Shown here in pieces: positions 46,545-55,789 of a stretch of DNA of 64,000 nt (positions within the stretch are counted from its first letter, which is position 1; each line of letters begins with the position of its first letter). The notes under the pieces were generated by a model. That model saw only the letters and a list, made by a program, of their open reading frames with translations. It had not been told where the DNA came from and made no database searches. This stretch comes from Planctopirus ephydatiae (lineage in GTDB: Bacteria > Planctomycetota > Planctomycetia > Planctomycetales > Planctomycetaceae). Position numbers and translations under genes: made by a program. The DNA lies in NCBI RefSeq assembly GCF_007752345.1, contig NZ_CP036299.1, positions 4,064,001-4,128,000 of the forward strand, in the 5' to 3' direction.

Positions 46545-49199
46545 TCAAGGCAGCTGAGACCGGACGGTAACAACTCCCGCGCGGTCAATCACAACCACAA
46601 TCGCCCCCTGCTTTGAAGTGACCCAGATCTTTGAATCGACAAATGTCTGTTCGAGCCCTGTCGTCACATCGCCGGGCCCCTGACTGGAAATCACATGCTG
46701 TGGTCGGGCCCACTGGTTCAATGCAGCGACATTACTGCGTTTTCCCCCATGATGCGGTGCGAGCAGCACATCGACCATGCCCGGTGGTGTCTCCAGCAAG
46801 CGGACAAGCCCCTCGCCTTCGAGATCACCGGTCAGCAGAATCACCCGATTCTGGTAGGTAATTCTCGCCACCAGACTTTCCGAATTATCGGTCGTCTTAC
46901 GCGAAAGTAGCGGTTCCTCGCGATTGACCAGAGGCCACAAAAACTCGATCTCCACATCTTGAGACAGACAGAACTTCTGCCCACCTTGAACCAGTCGAAT
47001 GATGCCCCCTTGAGAAGCCACAGCCGCCACGGCTTCACCAATCACTCGCTGGTCAGGATCGGCCGCACTTTTCGGCATTCCCAGCCAGCGAATGGTGACA
47101 TCGCGCGCTAATCGAGGAATGGCATTGGCGTGATCAGCATCGGCATGCGAGATCGTGACGGCATCGAGCTGGATCGATCCGTAATGCCGGACAGCCTGGC
47201 CAATCACTCGTGCAGCCCGTCGATCCTGCCCTAAAGAACCCGCATCATACAGCCACATCTTCTGGTCGGGAGTCTCGATCAGCACGGCTAATCCATGCCC
47301 CACAGACAGAAAAGTCAAACGCAATGGCCGCTCCCGGGGCCAGTATCCCATCGCCAGCCAGATCACTCCCAGGCCCAGAGCCAGCATGACCACGCGAACT
47401 CGATGCACACGGAAGAGCAGCATGCCCGCCACGGCTGAGTAAAAGATCAAAGCATATTCCACCGGGAGTGGTGAGAGCACAAAATGACCGTATCTCCATC
47501 CAGCCGCCTGATCGACTACGTCGATCAGCCAATAGAGCGACCAGTCGAAAACCCATCCGGAAGGTATCGCCAGCCACGGATGAATCATCCCCAGGAGCAA
47601 CGTGATATAGCCACTCCAGAGAATAATGGGCACCAGCGGTGCCAGAGCGATATTCAACATCAGACCAACCGGTGAAATCACTCCCGAGGTGGCGGCAATC
47701 AAAGGTGTCGTCAGACACCAGATCACGAAGGTGGCGATCATCAACTGCCAAAGCATTGCCAGCAACCTATGCCCCCGGATAGCACTCCATCTTGAAGCAG
47801 CCATGGCCCCTTCAGACTGACTTTGAATGACCTGTGGTTTCCCCATCGTGCGTGCCACAATCAGCAGCGTGGCCACTGCCAGAAATGAAAGTTGAAATCC
47901 CAACTGCAACAAATCGTGCGGGCTCAGCATCATCAAAGTCACAGCCGTCAGCCCCAGCACATTCAGCGGTTCAACCACCCCTGCCCAGCGGCTCCCGAGA
48001 ATCCAGGCACTTCCAAAGAAAGCCGCTCTCACGACGGGCGGATCATTTTCGGCCAGCATCAGAAACAGCGCAATCGTTCCCAATCCACAGGCGGCCAAAC
48101 CCCAGGGATGCCGGATAATCCCCTTGGAAAGGGTCATCACCAATAAGACCACCAACCCCACATTCATGCCCGAAACGGCCAGAATATGGAGCAATCCGCT
48201 TCGTACAAACGATTCCCGCAGATCGGCATCCAGACGCTGGCGACCACCCAGCAATATGCTGCTGGCCAGTTCAGGTGACGAGCGCACAATGACCTGCTCA
48301 AGACTGCGTTCTCCCCGCTGACGCAACCACGACATCCAGCGGCGCAGTATCCAGCTCACCGGAATCCTGTCGCTGGTCTGTACGACCGCCTCGCGATGTT
48401 TGACTCTCACATGGCCAACGATCCCCTGAGCGTAAAGCCAGTCCGCGTAATTGAACTCCCCCGGATTCATCGGCGGTGCAGGACGACTTAACTTGCCATA
48501 GATCCGCAGGCGATCTCCCGGCTGAAAAATTCGCGTTTCACCTTCCACATCGACCTGCACATCTCCACACACCCGGCGATGCTCAGGCCCCACGCCAAGG
48601 CTCTCGACGGAAAACACGAATCGCGAAATCACGCGTTGACCGGCAGCTTCTCCATTCGCCACAAGATCTGATCCTGGCCCATCGTTCGTTGCCTCCGCAG
48701 GCTTAGAATTTGATCCCACCATGGCGACGGGCGAAGATTTCGCAAACGATGAGTGCATGCGCTCAACCAGAACTGTCGAGCGACAAATCCCTTCCAGGCA
48801 AACACCTTGCGAACGCAGGTCGGCCAAGCGGCTCAACGAATCCCGGCTCGTCCAGTTCCATGTCGCCTCATGCCACAATCCAGCCGCACTCGCCAGTGCC
48901 AGCAAAGCACCTGCAACGAAAAAACCAGGTCCAAACCCAGACAGATCACTTCCAAAGGCGACATGCTTCCGCTGAAGGCTTACTCGCCAGGCAATCAGAC
49001 AAACGAGAACACCAAGGGCACCAGCAAAACAAACTCCCAGGCCGAAGATTTCCTGAAGAACGATGCCTGAGGCCATGGCTCCTGCCGCTACCAATGCGGG
49101 AACTCGACCCCATAAAACGGGTGGTCGACGCGATGAGGGCTCATCCTCCGCAGGGTTCAATGATCTGGCCTGCTGTTCAATCACAAAATCGTCCTGCAC
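46545..49199 (-). CDS. comEC: ComEC/Rec2 DNA-uptake channel
   Basis: ComEC forms the inner-membrane channel for single-stranded DNA in natural transformation. The 884 residues have an N-terminal membrane region with a DUF4131-type OB-like part (about 190-280: DRLRIYGKLSRPAPPMNPGEF), a central competence domain with many helices (LLHILAVSGMNVGLVVLL), and a C-terminal metallo-beta-lactamase-like domain at about 635-880 (ISHADADHANAIPRL, LLAPHHGGKRSN). The order is canonical. The start is a GTG. It suggests the organism is or was naturally competent; pilus and comEA genes are not in this window. Confidence 0.93.
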   Translation of the reverse strand: MQDDFVIEQQARSLNPAEDEPSSRRPPVLWGRVPALVAAGAMASGIVLQEIFGLGVCFAGALGVLVCLIAWRVSLQRKHVAFGSDLSGFGPGFFVAGALLALASAAGLWHEATWNWTSRDSLSRLADLRSQGVCLEGICRSTVLVERMHSSFAKSSPVAMVGSNSKPAEATNDGPGSDLVANGEAAGQRVISRFVFSVESLGVGPEHRRVCGDVQVDVEGETRIFQPGDRLRIYGKLSRPAPPMNPGEFNYADWLYAQGIVGHVRVKHREAVVQTSDRIPVSWILRRWMSWLRQRGERSLEQVIVRSSPELASSILLGGRQRLDADLRESFVRSGLLHILAVSGMNVGLVVLLVMTLSKGIIRHPWGLAACGLGTIALFLMLAENDPPVVRAAFFGSAWILGSRWAGVVEPLNVLGLTAVTLMMLSPHDLLQLGFQLSFLAVATLLIVARTMGKPQVIQSQSEGAMAASRWSAIRGHRLLAMLWQLMIATFVIWCLTTPLIAATSGVISPVGLMLNIALAPLVPIILWSGYITLLLGMIHPWLAIPSGWVFDWSLYWLIDVVDQAAGWRYGHFVLSPLPVEYALIFYSAVAGMLLFRVHRVRVVMLALGLGVIWLAMGYWPRERPLRLTFLSVGHGLAVLIETPDQKMWLYDAGSLGQDRRAARVIGQAVRHYGSIQLDAVTISHADADHANAIPRLARDVTIRWLGMPKSAADPDQRVIGEAVAAVASQGGIIRLVQGGQKFCLSQDVEIEFLWPLVNREEPLLSRKTTDNSESLVARITYQNRVILLTGDLEGEGLVRLLETPPGMVDVLLAPHHGGKRSNVAALNQWARPQHVISSQGPGDVTTGLEQTFVDSKIWVTSKQGAIVVVIDRAGVVTVRSQLP

Positions 49200-49448
49200 T
49201 CACTGTATGATTCTGCCTATTCTGTTTCACTCTATGCCACTAATACAGGGGATGCCCTAGGCGTGTGAACATGACGGCTGAGCCAAGTTCCCTCACAATC
49301 CTGTAAGAATATATGTGCATTCCGACTATACTCACAGGAGTCTGGTCGAAGGAACATTTGTTCCACAGAATCAGTCGCCCAACCGCCAGAATGAAAATGA
49401 TCGCTGTCAACACCTTATGCCACGACTACATCACATGATGGAGAGACT

Positions 49449-50786
49449 ATGCGTCTGGCGATGATCACTGCCGGTGGCGCAGGCATGTTCTGCGGCTCCT
49501 GCCTGCACGACAGCACCTGGGCCAAATCGATGCTCGCTCGCGGGCACGAAGCCACGCTGATTCCCTGCTACACTCCACTCACTCTCGACGACGAACCGCC
49601 GACAACTTCTCGCATCTTCATCGGGGGTATTAACCTTTATCTCGAACAGAAGTATCCCTTGATCAGCCGGCTCCCGGGCTGGACACGTAAATGGCTCGAC
49701 TATCCACAGATTCTCTCTTTGGCCTCGCGTTTCTCGGTCAGTAACGAGGCGAAAGAACTTGGAGACCTCGCTCTCTCGATGCTGCGTGGTGCCCATGGGC
49801 CACATACGAAAAGCTTTGAAGAACTCGCCAGCTTTATCGTCAACGAATATCGGCCAGATGCTGTTTTCTTCAGCAACGCGCTGATGAGCGGGCCCCTCGT
49901 TAACCTGCGGAGCCGCTTTCGCGGGCCGATCTTCTGCATGCTGCAAGGAGACGACATCTTCCTCGATGGCCTCCTCCCGGAGTATCGCGAACAAGCGATC
50001 GAGCAGATCACTGCCAATGCCAGCCTGTTTGATGGCTATATTACCCAGAGCGATTACTACGCCCGGCACATGTCGAGCATGCTCAACCTCGATCTGCAGA
50101 AATTCGCCCGGCTCCCCTTAGCCGTCGATACCTCACGCCTGATGGAAGATGTGCAACTCGACTCAACTTTACCTTCTCGCAGTCAGCGGCCGGTCATTGG
50201 ATATTTTGCCCGGATCTGCCCAGAAAAAGGCCTCCATCAACTGATTGAAGCGGGCCTGATTCTTGCCAAACGTGGGCTTGATTTTGAGATTCGTGCCGCC
50301 GGCTATCTGCCCCCTTCGCAGCGAGATTATCTTCAGGCAGTCCAGCATCGCGCCCATCCTCTGAAAGACCGCTTTCGATACGAAGGAAGCCCCCCTTCGA
50401 TCCACGGAAAGAATGCCTTTCTCCGTGCGATCGATCTCTTTTCTGTTCCGACGACCTATCGTGAGCCCAAAGGGATTTTTCTGCTCGAAGCGTGGGCTCA
50501 TCGTCTGCCGGTCGTTCAACCGGCTCATGGCGCATTTCCTGAGATTGTTCCTGCGGATGACTATTCACAAGCAGGCGGGCTTCTTTTTGCTCCTGATAAC
50601 CCTGTTGATCTCGCTGATCAACTTGAACAACTGCTCCGCTCACCGGAATTACGAACGCAAATGGGTGCTGCCGGTTTTGCGAAGCTTCATCATCACCATG
50701 ATTTGACTGCTCTCGGCCAGGCGACTGAAGAACTCCTCTCAGGCTGGTTGCTCAAACACCAGTCTGGACAAACTTCTGCCACTTAA
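49449..50786 (+). CDS. GT4-family glycosyltransferase
   Basis: A GT-B enzyme of 445 residues. The N-terminal domain starts MRLAMITAGGAGMFCGSC; the C-terminal domain starts near residue 240 with RPVIGYFARICPEKGLHQLIEA, typical of GT4. The donor-binding E-x7-E appears in EPKGIFLLEAWAHRLPVV near residue 340. It has no signal or membrane helix, so it acts in the cytosol. GGAGAG lies before the ATG. It is divergent from comEC; the acceptor is unknown. Confidence 0.88.
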   Translation: MRLAMITAGGAGMFCGSCLHDSTWAKSMLARGHEATLIPCYTPLTLDDEPPTTSRIFIGGINLYLEQKYPLISRLPGWTRKWLDYPQILSLASRFSVSNEAKELGDLALSMLRGAHGPHTKSFEELASFIVNEYRPDAVFFSNALMSGPLVNLRSRFRGPIFCMLQGDDIFLDGLLPEYREQAIEQITANASLFDGYITQSDYYARHMSSMLNLDLQKFARLPLAVDTSRLMEDVQLDSTLPSRSQRPVIGYFARICPEKGLHQLIEAGLILAKRGLDFEIRAAGYLPPSQRDYLQAVQHRAHPLKDRFRYEGSPPSIHGKNAFLRAIDLFSVPTTYREPKGIFLLEAWAHRLPVVQPAHGAFPEIVPADDYSQAGGLLFAPDNPVDLADQLEQLLRSPELRTQMGAAGFAKLHHHHDLTALGQATEELLSGWLLKHQSGQTSAT

Positions 50787-50959
50787 ACTTGAGGTTTCTA
50801 TACGAGAAATCAGCTCACACAGGCCGAATTCTGTTAGAAACCTGACAAGATCAGGGTAATTCCATCAGGCACAGATTTCGCTTTCGTTTGCATTCGAGTG
50901 ATTCAACAATCCGTGAATCCTGCAAATTCAGTGATTGATCCATCAGAAAAGGTTTATCC

Positions 50960-51436
50960 ATGCATCCCACCAAGAACGACCTACCCGAACATGTCCGTTT
51001 TGCCATGGTCGAACTGTTGAACTTACAATTGGCAGTGGCCATCGACCTGGCACTGCAGACCAAGCAGGCCCACTGGAATGTGAAGGGGCCGCATTTCATG
51101 CAGTTGCATCTCTTCTTCGATGGACTGCGCGATCTTGTGGATGGTTTTGTCGATGACATCGCTGAGCGGGCTGTGGCTTTGGGTGGTACAGCCTATGGGA
51201 CGACTCAGTACGTTGCCAAAGCCACGACACTTCCCGAATATTCGACGAGTATCACTTCGGGCAAGGATCATCTGCAGGCTCTGGTGACTGCCTTTGCCTA
51301 CTTCGGCAAAGCGGCCCGAGCAGCCATCGAGACTGCTGATGAAGCGGGCGATGCCGATACGGCGGATCTCTTCACAGGCATCTCCCGTGAAACCGATAAG
51401 CAGTTGTGGTTCCTCGAATCGCATTTGATCGGGTAA
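50960..51436 (+). CDS. dps: Dps-family ferritin-like DNA-protection protein
   Basis: Dps assembles into a 12-mer cage that oxidises Fe(II) with peroxide and may bind DNA. At 158 residues it has normal size. The ferroxidase ligands at the subunit interface fit E. coli Dps spacing exactly: H38, H50, D54, D65 and E69 (QAHWNVKG; FFDGLRDLVDGFVDDIAER). The N-terminus is short with only a few basic residues, so DNA binding is uncertain. AAAGG lies before the start, and a strong terminator follows. Regulation by an OxyR- or Fur-like site is expected from the family but not seen here. Confidence 0.93.
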   Translation: MHPTKNDLPEHVRFAMVELLNLQLAVAIDLALQTKQAHWNVKGPHFMQLHLFFDGLRDLVDGFVDDIAERAVALGGTAYGTTQYVAKATTLPEYSTSITSGKDHLQALVTAFAYFGKAARAAIETADEAGDADTADLFTGISRETDKQLWFLESHLIG

Positions 51437-51476
51437 TCACAATTCCCCTTAGTGACCAGAACATTTCGCGGTCGAC

Positions 51477-51516
51477 AGCAGCATGGCCAATCAATGACTG
51501 GCCATGCTGCTTTTTT
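51477..51516 (+). terminator. Intrinsic terminator after dps
   Basis: AGCAGCATGGCCA (51477-51489) pairs with TGGCCATGCTGCT (51499-51511), followed by a run of T. A 13-base perfect stem. Confidence 0.92.
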
Positions 51517-51647
51517 ATTTCGTTTTCGAATGCGTTGATTAAGATTCATTGTCATTCAGATGGCTGCTCGCGCCATAACCATCGCCAGCACTTTCATCGT
51601 TGATTTGCCATCCATCCGACAACGAACAATCTCAGGCCCCAAACGAA

Positions 51648-52871
51648 ATGATCCATCGTCAGACATCGTTCCTGAAAAAAGACTCACGATTAGACACTTC
51701 TCCTCTACTCATTCTGGCTATCCTCAGTCTTATCATGACTGATCTATTTGCCAGCGAGGTTTCTCTGGCTCCCCAAGCCTCATCAGACTCAGCATCAGTT
51801 GCCAGGACTCTCAGCGAAGCAGAACTCGATGCTCTGACCCGCGAGATTCATTTTTCGGGCATGCTTTTCGACGGACATAACGATCTCCCCTGGCAGATCC
51901 ATAAACTCGCCAAAGGCTCTGTCGATCGGCTCGATCTCACGGTGCCGCAACCGTTGCTTCATACCGATTTCCCGAAACTGAAACAGTCAGGGTTAAAGGC
52001 ACAGTTCTGGTCGGTCTATGTCCCCGCCGATACTTACCAGCAAGGCACATCTCTGACGCAAACTCTCGAACAGATCCAGATCGTCCGGAGACTCGCTCAG
52101 AAGTATCCCGATCAACTCGAACTGGCCTACTCTTCAGCCGATATCGAACAGATTGTCGCGCAAGGGAAAATTGCCTCACTCATGGGGGCCGAAGGTGGAT
52201 ATTCCATTCAATGCTCGATCCCCATTTTGCAGCAGCTTTATCGTGAGGGAGTTCGCTATATGACGTTAACCCATTCGAAAACGATCGAATGGGCCGATTC
52301 CGCCACTGATCAACCGCAACATGGTGGTCTGACTCCGTTTGGCGAAGAAGTTGTCCGTGAAATGAATCAACTGGGAATGCTCGTCGATCTTTCGCATGTC
52401 TCAGAAGAGACAATGCTCGATGCACTCGACATCACTACTGCCCCCGTGATCTTCTCACATTCCTCTGCCAAAGCGATCTGCCATCACCCGCGCAATGTCT
52501 CCGATGCGGTCCTCAAACGCGTCACCGCCAATCGCGGCATCGTCATGGTCAACTTCATGTCTGGCTACATCGTGCCAACAGAAAGGCTCAAAGCCAATCC
52601 TAAAGATGTCGGCACTCTCAACGATGTTGCCGATCATATTGTCCATATTGCCAAGGTGGCTGGCATCGAACATGTAGGCATCGGCAGCGATTTCGACGGA
52701 GTCCGCCAGCTCCCCCGGGGGCTTGAAGATGTCTCAAAGTATCCGGATCTCACGAAAGAACTCATTCGGCGAGGCTTCACCAAACCCCAGATCCACGCCA
52801 TCCTCGGCGGCAATATGTTGAGAGTCCTCAAAGAAGCGGAACAAGTCGCGAAAAACTCGAAACAGCCATAA
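51648..52871 (+). CDS. Membrane dipeptidase (peptidase M19)
   Basis: A zinc dipeptidase of 407 residues, probably secreted: hydrophobic residues at about 17-31 (TSPLLILAILSLIMTDLF) look like a signal peptide. Dinuclear zinc ligands are visible: DGHNDLPW (His-x-Asp), MGAEGGY (Glu), DLSHVSEETM (His), SHSSAKAICHHPRNVSD (His), and GIGSDFDG (Asp). It is related to renal dipeptidase and would cleave dipeptides, possibly D-amino acid-containing ones. The start at 51648 was chosen because the upstream residues do not resemble a signal sequence. Confidence 0.9.
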   Translation: MIHRQTSFLKKDSRLDTSPLLILAILSLIMTDLFASEVSLAPQASSDSASVARTLSEAELDALTREIHFSGMLFDGHNDLPWQIHKLAKGSVDRLDLTVPQPLLHTDFPKLKQSGLKAQFWSVYVPADTYQQGTSLTQTLEQIQIVRRLAQKYPDQLELAYSSADIEQIVAQGKIASLMGAEGGYSIQCSIPILQQLYREGVRYMTLTHSKTIEWADSATDQPQHGGLTPFGEEVVREMNQLGMLVDLSHVSEETMLDALDITTAPVIFSHSSAKAICHHPRNVSDAVLKRVTANRGIVMVNFMSGYIVPTERLKANPKDVGTLNDVADHIVHIAKVAGIEHVGIGSDFDGVRQLPRGLEDVSKYPDLTKELIRRGFTKPQIHAILGGNMLRVLKEAEQVAKNSKQP

Positions 52872-52889
52872 GCGACTCAATCGCCAAGA

Positions 52890-53186
52890 CTAACGCTCGT
52901 CCCAGAAGCCGGGTGAACGTGCAGTATGTGCTACGGCAATCACAATGATTATGGTACCGATGATTCGATAGATGATCAGAAATGGGAATCGACGTAGCTG
53001 CAGGTAACGATGACGTTCATCAAAAGCAGGAAACAACTCAGGCGACTCAGCAATTCGTTGAATTGCAGCATCGAATTCAGACTCAAAATCAGTAGCCAAA
53101 GCTGTGCTTCGCTCGGCATACCAGCACAGAGATTCAGTAAAATCTTTTGCTGCGGCAGAGCAAACCTGAATGTTGAACGAATTCAT
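52890..53186 (-). CDS. ParE/RelE-family toxin
   Basis: The 98-residue basic protein has the ParE/RelE fold signature: AAAKDFTESLCWYAERSTALATDFESEFDAAIQRIAESPELFP, then RYLQLRRFPFLIIYRI and a final HTARSPGFW. ParE members poison gyrase and RelE members cleave mRNA; motifs here fit the ParE side. The start overlaps the antitoxin stop by four bases (ATGA), which couples translation. It ends next to the dipeptidase gene, which converges. Confidence 0.88.
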   Translation of the reverse strand: MNSFNIQVCSAAAKDFTESLCWYAERSTALATDFESEFDAAIQRIAESPELFPAFDERHRYLQLRRFPFLIIYRIIGTIIIVIAVAHTARSPGFWDER

Positions 53187-53419
53187 TCAGAAAGGCCTGC
53201 CGCCCGCTTGGCACGTGCACGCACAATATGCCAATCTTCCGTCAAAGTCTTACCACTTTCGAGCTCGTCACTGCGGCGATTGGACTCCTGAACCCAGGCA
53301 TCCGATGGAACGGCCCAACCTTCTGGCGGCAACTCATCCCAGATCAACGAGACCAGGCGTCCCTGCTCTTCCACAGGAAGCTTTCGCACAGCAGCAAGTA
53401 TCGCGTCAATAGTTGTCAT
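53183..53419 (-). CDS. Antitoxin of ParE-type module (addiction-module component family)
   Basis: The 78-residue product begins MTTIDAILAAVRKLPVEEQGRLVSLIWDEL, the pattern of the short addiction-module antitoxins (TIGR02574-like) paired with ParE-like toxins, where the N-terminus is helical and the C-terminus wraps the toxin. It stands first in the operon, with the toxin overlapping its stop. Such antitoxins usually repress their own promoter with the toxin as co-repressor; the operator was not identified. Confidence 0.85.
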   Translation of the reverse strand: MTTIDAILAAVRKLPVEEQGRLVSLIWDELPPEGWAVPSDAWVQESNRRSDELESGKTLTEDWHIVRARAKRAAGLSE

Positions 53420-53519
53420 ACCTTGATCGTACGAGAATTCATTTCCAGTTCAAGCGGAAAATCTCTTCGCAGAGAGACCAGATAGATGTCTGGCCTAAAG
53501 GTGTAACCATGACTTCACC

Positions 53520-54116
53520 CTAAGAGCCACAACCACAGCCGCCACCGCTGGAACCACAGCCTTTGGAAACTTCTTTCGGGCGGGTGCCTGCGGCCTGAAT
53601 GGGCTGAACTTCAATGATTCCTAAACCAGCCGCTGCAGCCTGAAGGGCCAGTTTGGTGCAGTCGGGGCCGCGGCCAGCCAGAACGTAGAGAATCCACTTT
53701 TCACGATCCAACGTTTTCTCCAGATCGACCAACTCCAGATCCAGATCCCAGCTTCGGATACGCATGACCCAGGGCATGAACTCCTGGGCTGACAGCGATT
53801 CGAGCTCACGAATTGTGACCTCGTCATCTTTTGTAGGAATACGTTGAACAGTGATCGCAGGCAGAGCTTCATGCGGCACAAGTCGCCATGTTTTCGAAAT
53901 ATCTTCAAGCACCCGGCCCGTGAGTGGGCCGCGTGGTGTTTCGAGGATCACGACATCGCCCCGCTGGACGGTGAGACCTTCACTGACCACAGCACGCTCC
54001 ACTTCGGGCATGCGACCAGCCCGCACCAGCACAACCTGGGCGGATGTTCCGGGCGACTCTGGAGTCGACACGGAATTTAATACTGCTGCAGACGAGGCTT
54101 CTACGATAGATGACAT
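53520..54116 (-). CDS. PSP1-domain protein with Cys-rich C-terminus
   Basis: The 198-residue protein has the PSP1 domain of the YaaT/RicT family: GDVVILETPRGPLTGRVL around residue 55, then DLDLELVDLEKTLDREKWILYVLAGRG around residue 127. In Bacillus, YaaT acts with YlbF and YmcA in a complex that steers RNase Y. This copy is short and ends in GCGSSGGGCGCGS, a cysteine-rich tail that could bind a metal or an Fe-S cluster; the tail is an addition relative to what I expect of YaaT. An upstream GTG at 54125 is an alternative start. Confidence 0.8.
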   Translation of the reverse strand: MSSIVEASSAAVLNSVSTPESPGTSAQVVLVRAGRMPEVERAVVSEGLTVQRGDVVILETPRGPLTGRVLEDISKTWRLVPHEALPAITVQRIPTKDDEVTIRELESLSAQEFMPWVMRIRSWDLDLELVDLEKTLDREKWILYVLAGRGPDCTKLALQAAAAGLGIIEVQPIQAAGTRPKEVSKGCGSSGGGCGCGS

Positions 54117-54465
54117 ATTAGTCACACACTCAATTGAGAAATGGATTCAAATTCTTTTCGACCAGCCGATTTTCACCAAAGCAATCGCTTCATCGTAGCC
54201 GCTGATTATCGCAAAAATGACTCATATTCTCCATTAAGGCGAATCGCAGTCCGTGTGACCCTCTTTTCCAGCAACGCAAAAATGTTCCGCGAACTGACAC
54301 AGCAGGTTTGCCTCGCTCCCGCCAATCGTCAATACTGCTGTAAGTCCAGTGTTCGTCAGTTGTTCCAGTAGCGATCGTTTTGACGACCATATCCTATGTT
54401 CGACACGACGAGAGGACTGAAGCAGCGGATCTTCTGGGCGATCATCACGACAGACTTGAGGCGAC

Positions 54466-55707
54466 ATGCAACAACAGATTGAATCGATCGTTCTGCCCAA
54501 TGGGCTGGCGATTGTTTCCGAAAGAATGCCCGACACACGAGCCGCAGCCTTCTGCTGGCTGTTGCCCGGCGGCAGCGTTTACCAGCAGCCCGGTAAAGCG
54601 GGAACATCAACCATTCTGGCCGATCTTCTCTTCCGCGGTGCGGGCCAACGATCAGGCAGGGAACTGTTGGGCCAACTCAGTCTGCTGGGTGTGCAGAACG
54701 AAGAGTCAATCACTCCCGCCCATCTGGTTCTTTCGGGCGTGACGCAAGCCCGGAATCTGGTGGAGACCTTGCCAGTCTATGCCGACATCCTCCGCAGGCC
54801 GCACCTTCCCGAAGAGGAATTCGACGCGGCCCGCTCCGGGCTTGAAATGACGCTGGCATCGAATGAAGACGACCCACGCCAGAAGCTGACGCTGGAACTT
54901 CGCCGCCGTACTTATCCAGCGCCGTGGGGCATTCCTGCCGATGGAGAACTGGCCGACCTTCCCACGATTGACATGGACGATGTCCGCCAGTTGGCGAAGA
55001 GTTCTCTTCAGCCGCACCAGGCGATCTTCAGTGTTGCCAGTTCATTGGCACTGAGTGACTTGCTCCCCACGCTCGAGAAGCTGCTGGGCGACTGGCAACC
55101 TGGCGAGATCACAGCACCACCACTTCCTCCGACCACAGGTGGTTATGATCATTTAACGCATGCGTCCCAGCAGACGCAGATCGGCATTGCCTACCCGGCA
55201 GCAGACTCCACCCACCCGGATTATCTCAAAGCGTGGGCGATTGTCAGTATTTTGAGCGGAGGGATGAGTTCGCGGTTGTTTACCGAAGTTCGCGAGAAGC
55301 GAGGTCTCTGCTATTCGGTCAGTGCCAACCTGCACTCACTCAAAGGGGCAGCCCGGGTGATCTGTTCTGCCAGCAGTCAGAATGAGCGGGCTCAGGAAAC
55401 ACTCGATGTTCTCCTAGCGGAACTTCAGCGACTCAAGCTGGGTATTGCCGGGGAAGAACTGGCCCGGTGCAAGGCTCTCGCCAAGAGTTCACTCGTGATG
55501 GCACAGGATTCAACATCTTCCAGGGCTGCGTCGATTGCACGAGACTGGTATCAACTGGGTTACGTCCGTACTTTGCAAAGCCTGAAGCAGCAGATCGAAG
55601 ATCTGACAGTTCCTGATCTTCTTGCCTATCTCGATCGCTGGCCATTGGCGAATCTGCAGATCCTGACTGTCGGCCCCCAACCTTTAGTCATTCACTTCAA
55701 TCAATGA
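54466..55707 (+). CDS. M16-family peptidase-like protein, non-catalytic subunit
   Basis: The 413-residue protein shows the M16 two-lobe fold, but the zinc signature HxxEH is lost: residues 49-53 read TILAD where the partner has HFLEH. It keeps the C-lobe pair, with Arg and Tyr in TEVREKRGLCYSVSANL, that binds substrate in M16B enzymes. It is followed by a second M16 gene with the opposite set of residues, so the two probably form a heterodimer. GAGG precedes the ATG. No signal peptide. Confidence 0.88.
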   Translation: MQQQIESIVLPNGLAIVSERMPDTRAAAFCWLLPGGSVYQQPGKAGTSTILADLLFRGAGQRSGRELLGQLSLLGVQNEESITPAHLVLSGVTQARNLVETLPVYADILRRPHLPEEEFDAARSGLEMTLASNEDDPRQKLTLELRRRTYPAPWGIPADGELADLPTIDMDDVRQLAKSSLQPHQAIFSVASSLALSDLLPTLEKLLGDWQPGEITAPPLPPTTGGYDHLTHASQQTQIGIAYPAADSTHPDYLKAWAIVSILSGGMSSRLFTEVREKRGLCYSVSANLHSLKGAARVICSASSQNERAQETLDVLLAELQRLKLGIAGEELARCKALAKSSLVMAQDSTSSRAASIARDWYQLGYVRTLQSLKQQIEDLTVPDLLAYLDRWPLANLQILTVGPQPLVIHFNQ

Positions 55708-55789
55708 CAGTTCTCTTACGAACAGCGAATCGCCTGGATTTCCCTCAAGCTGTGCCTGAACCAGAATATTTGAATATCGACGTTTTTCT

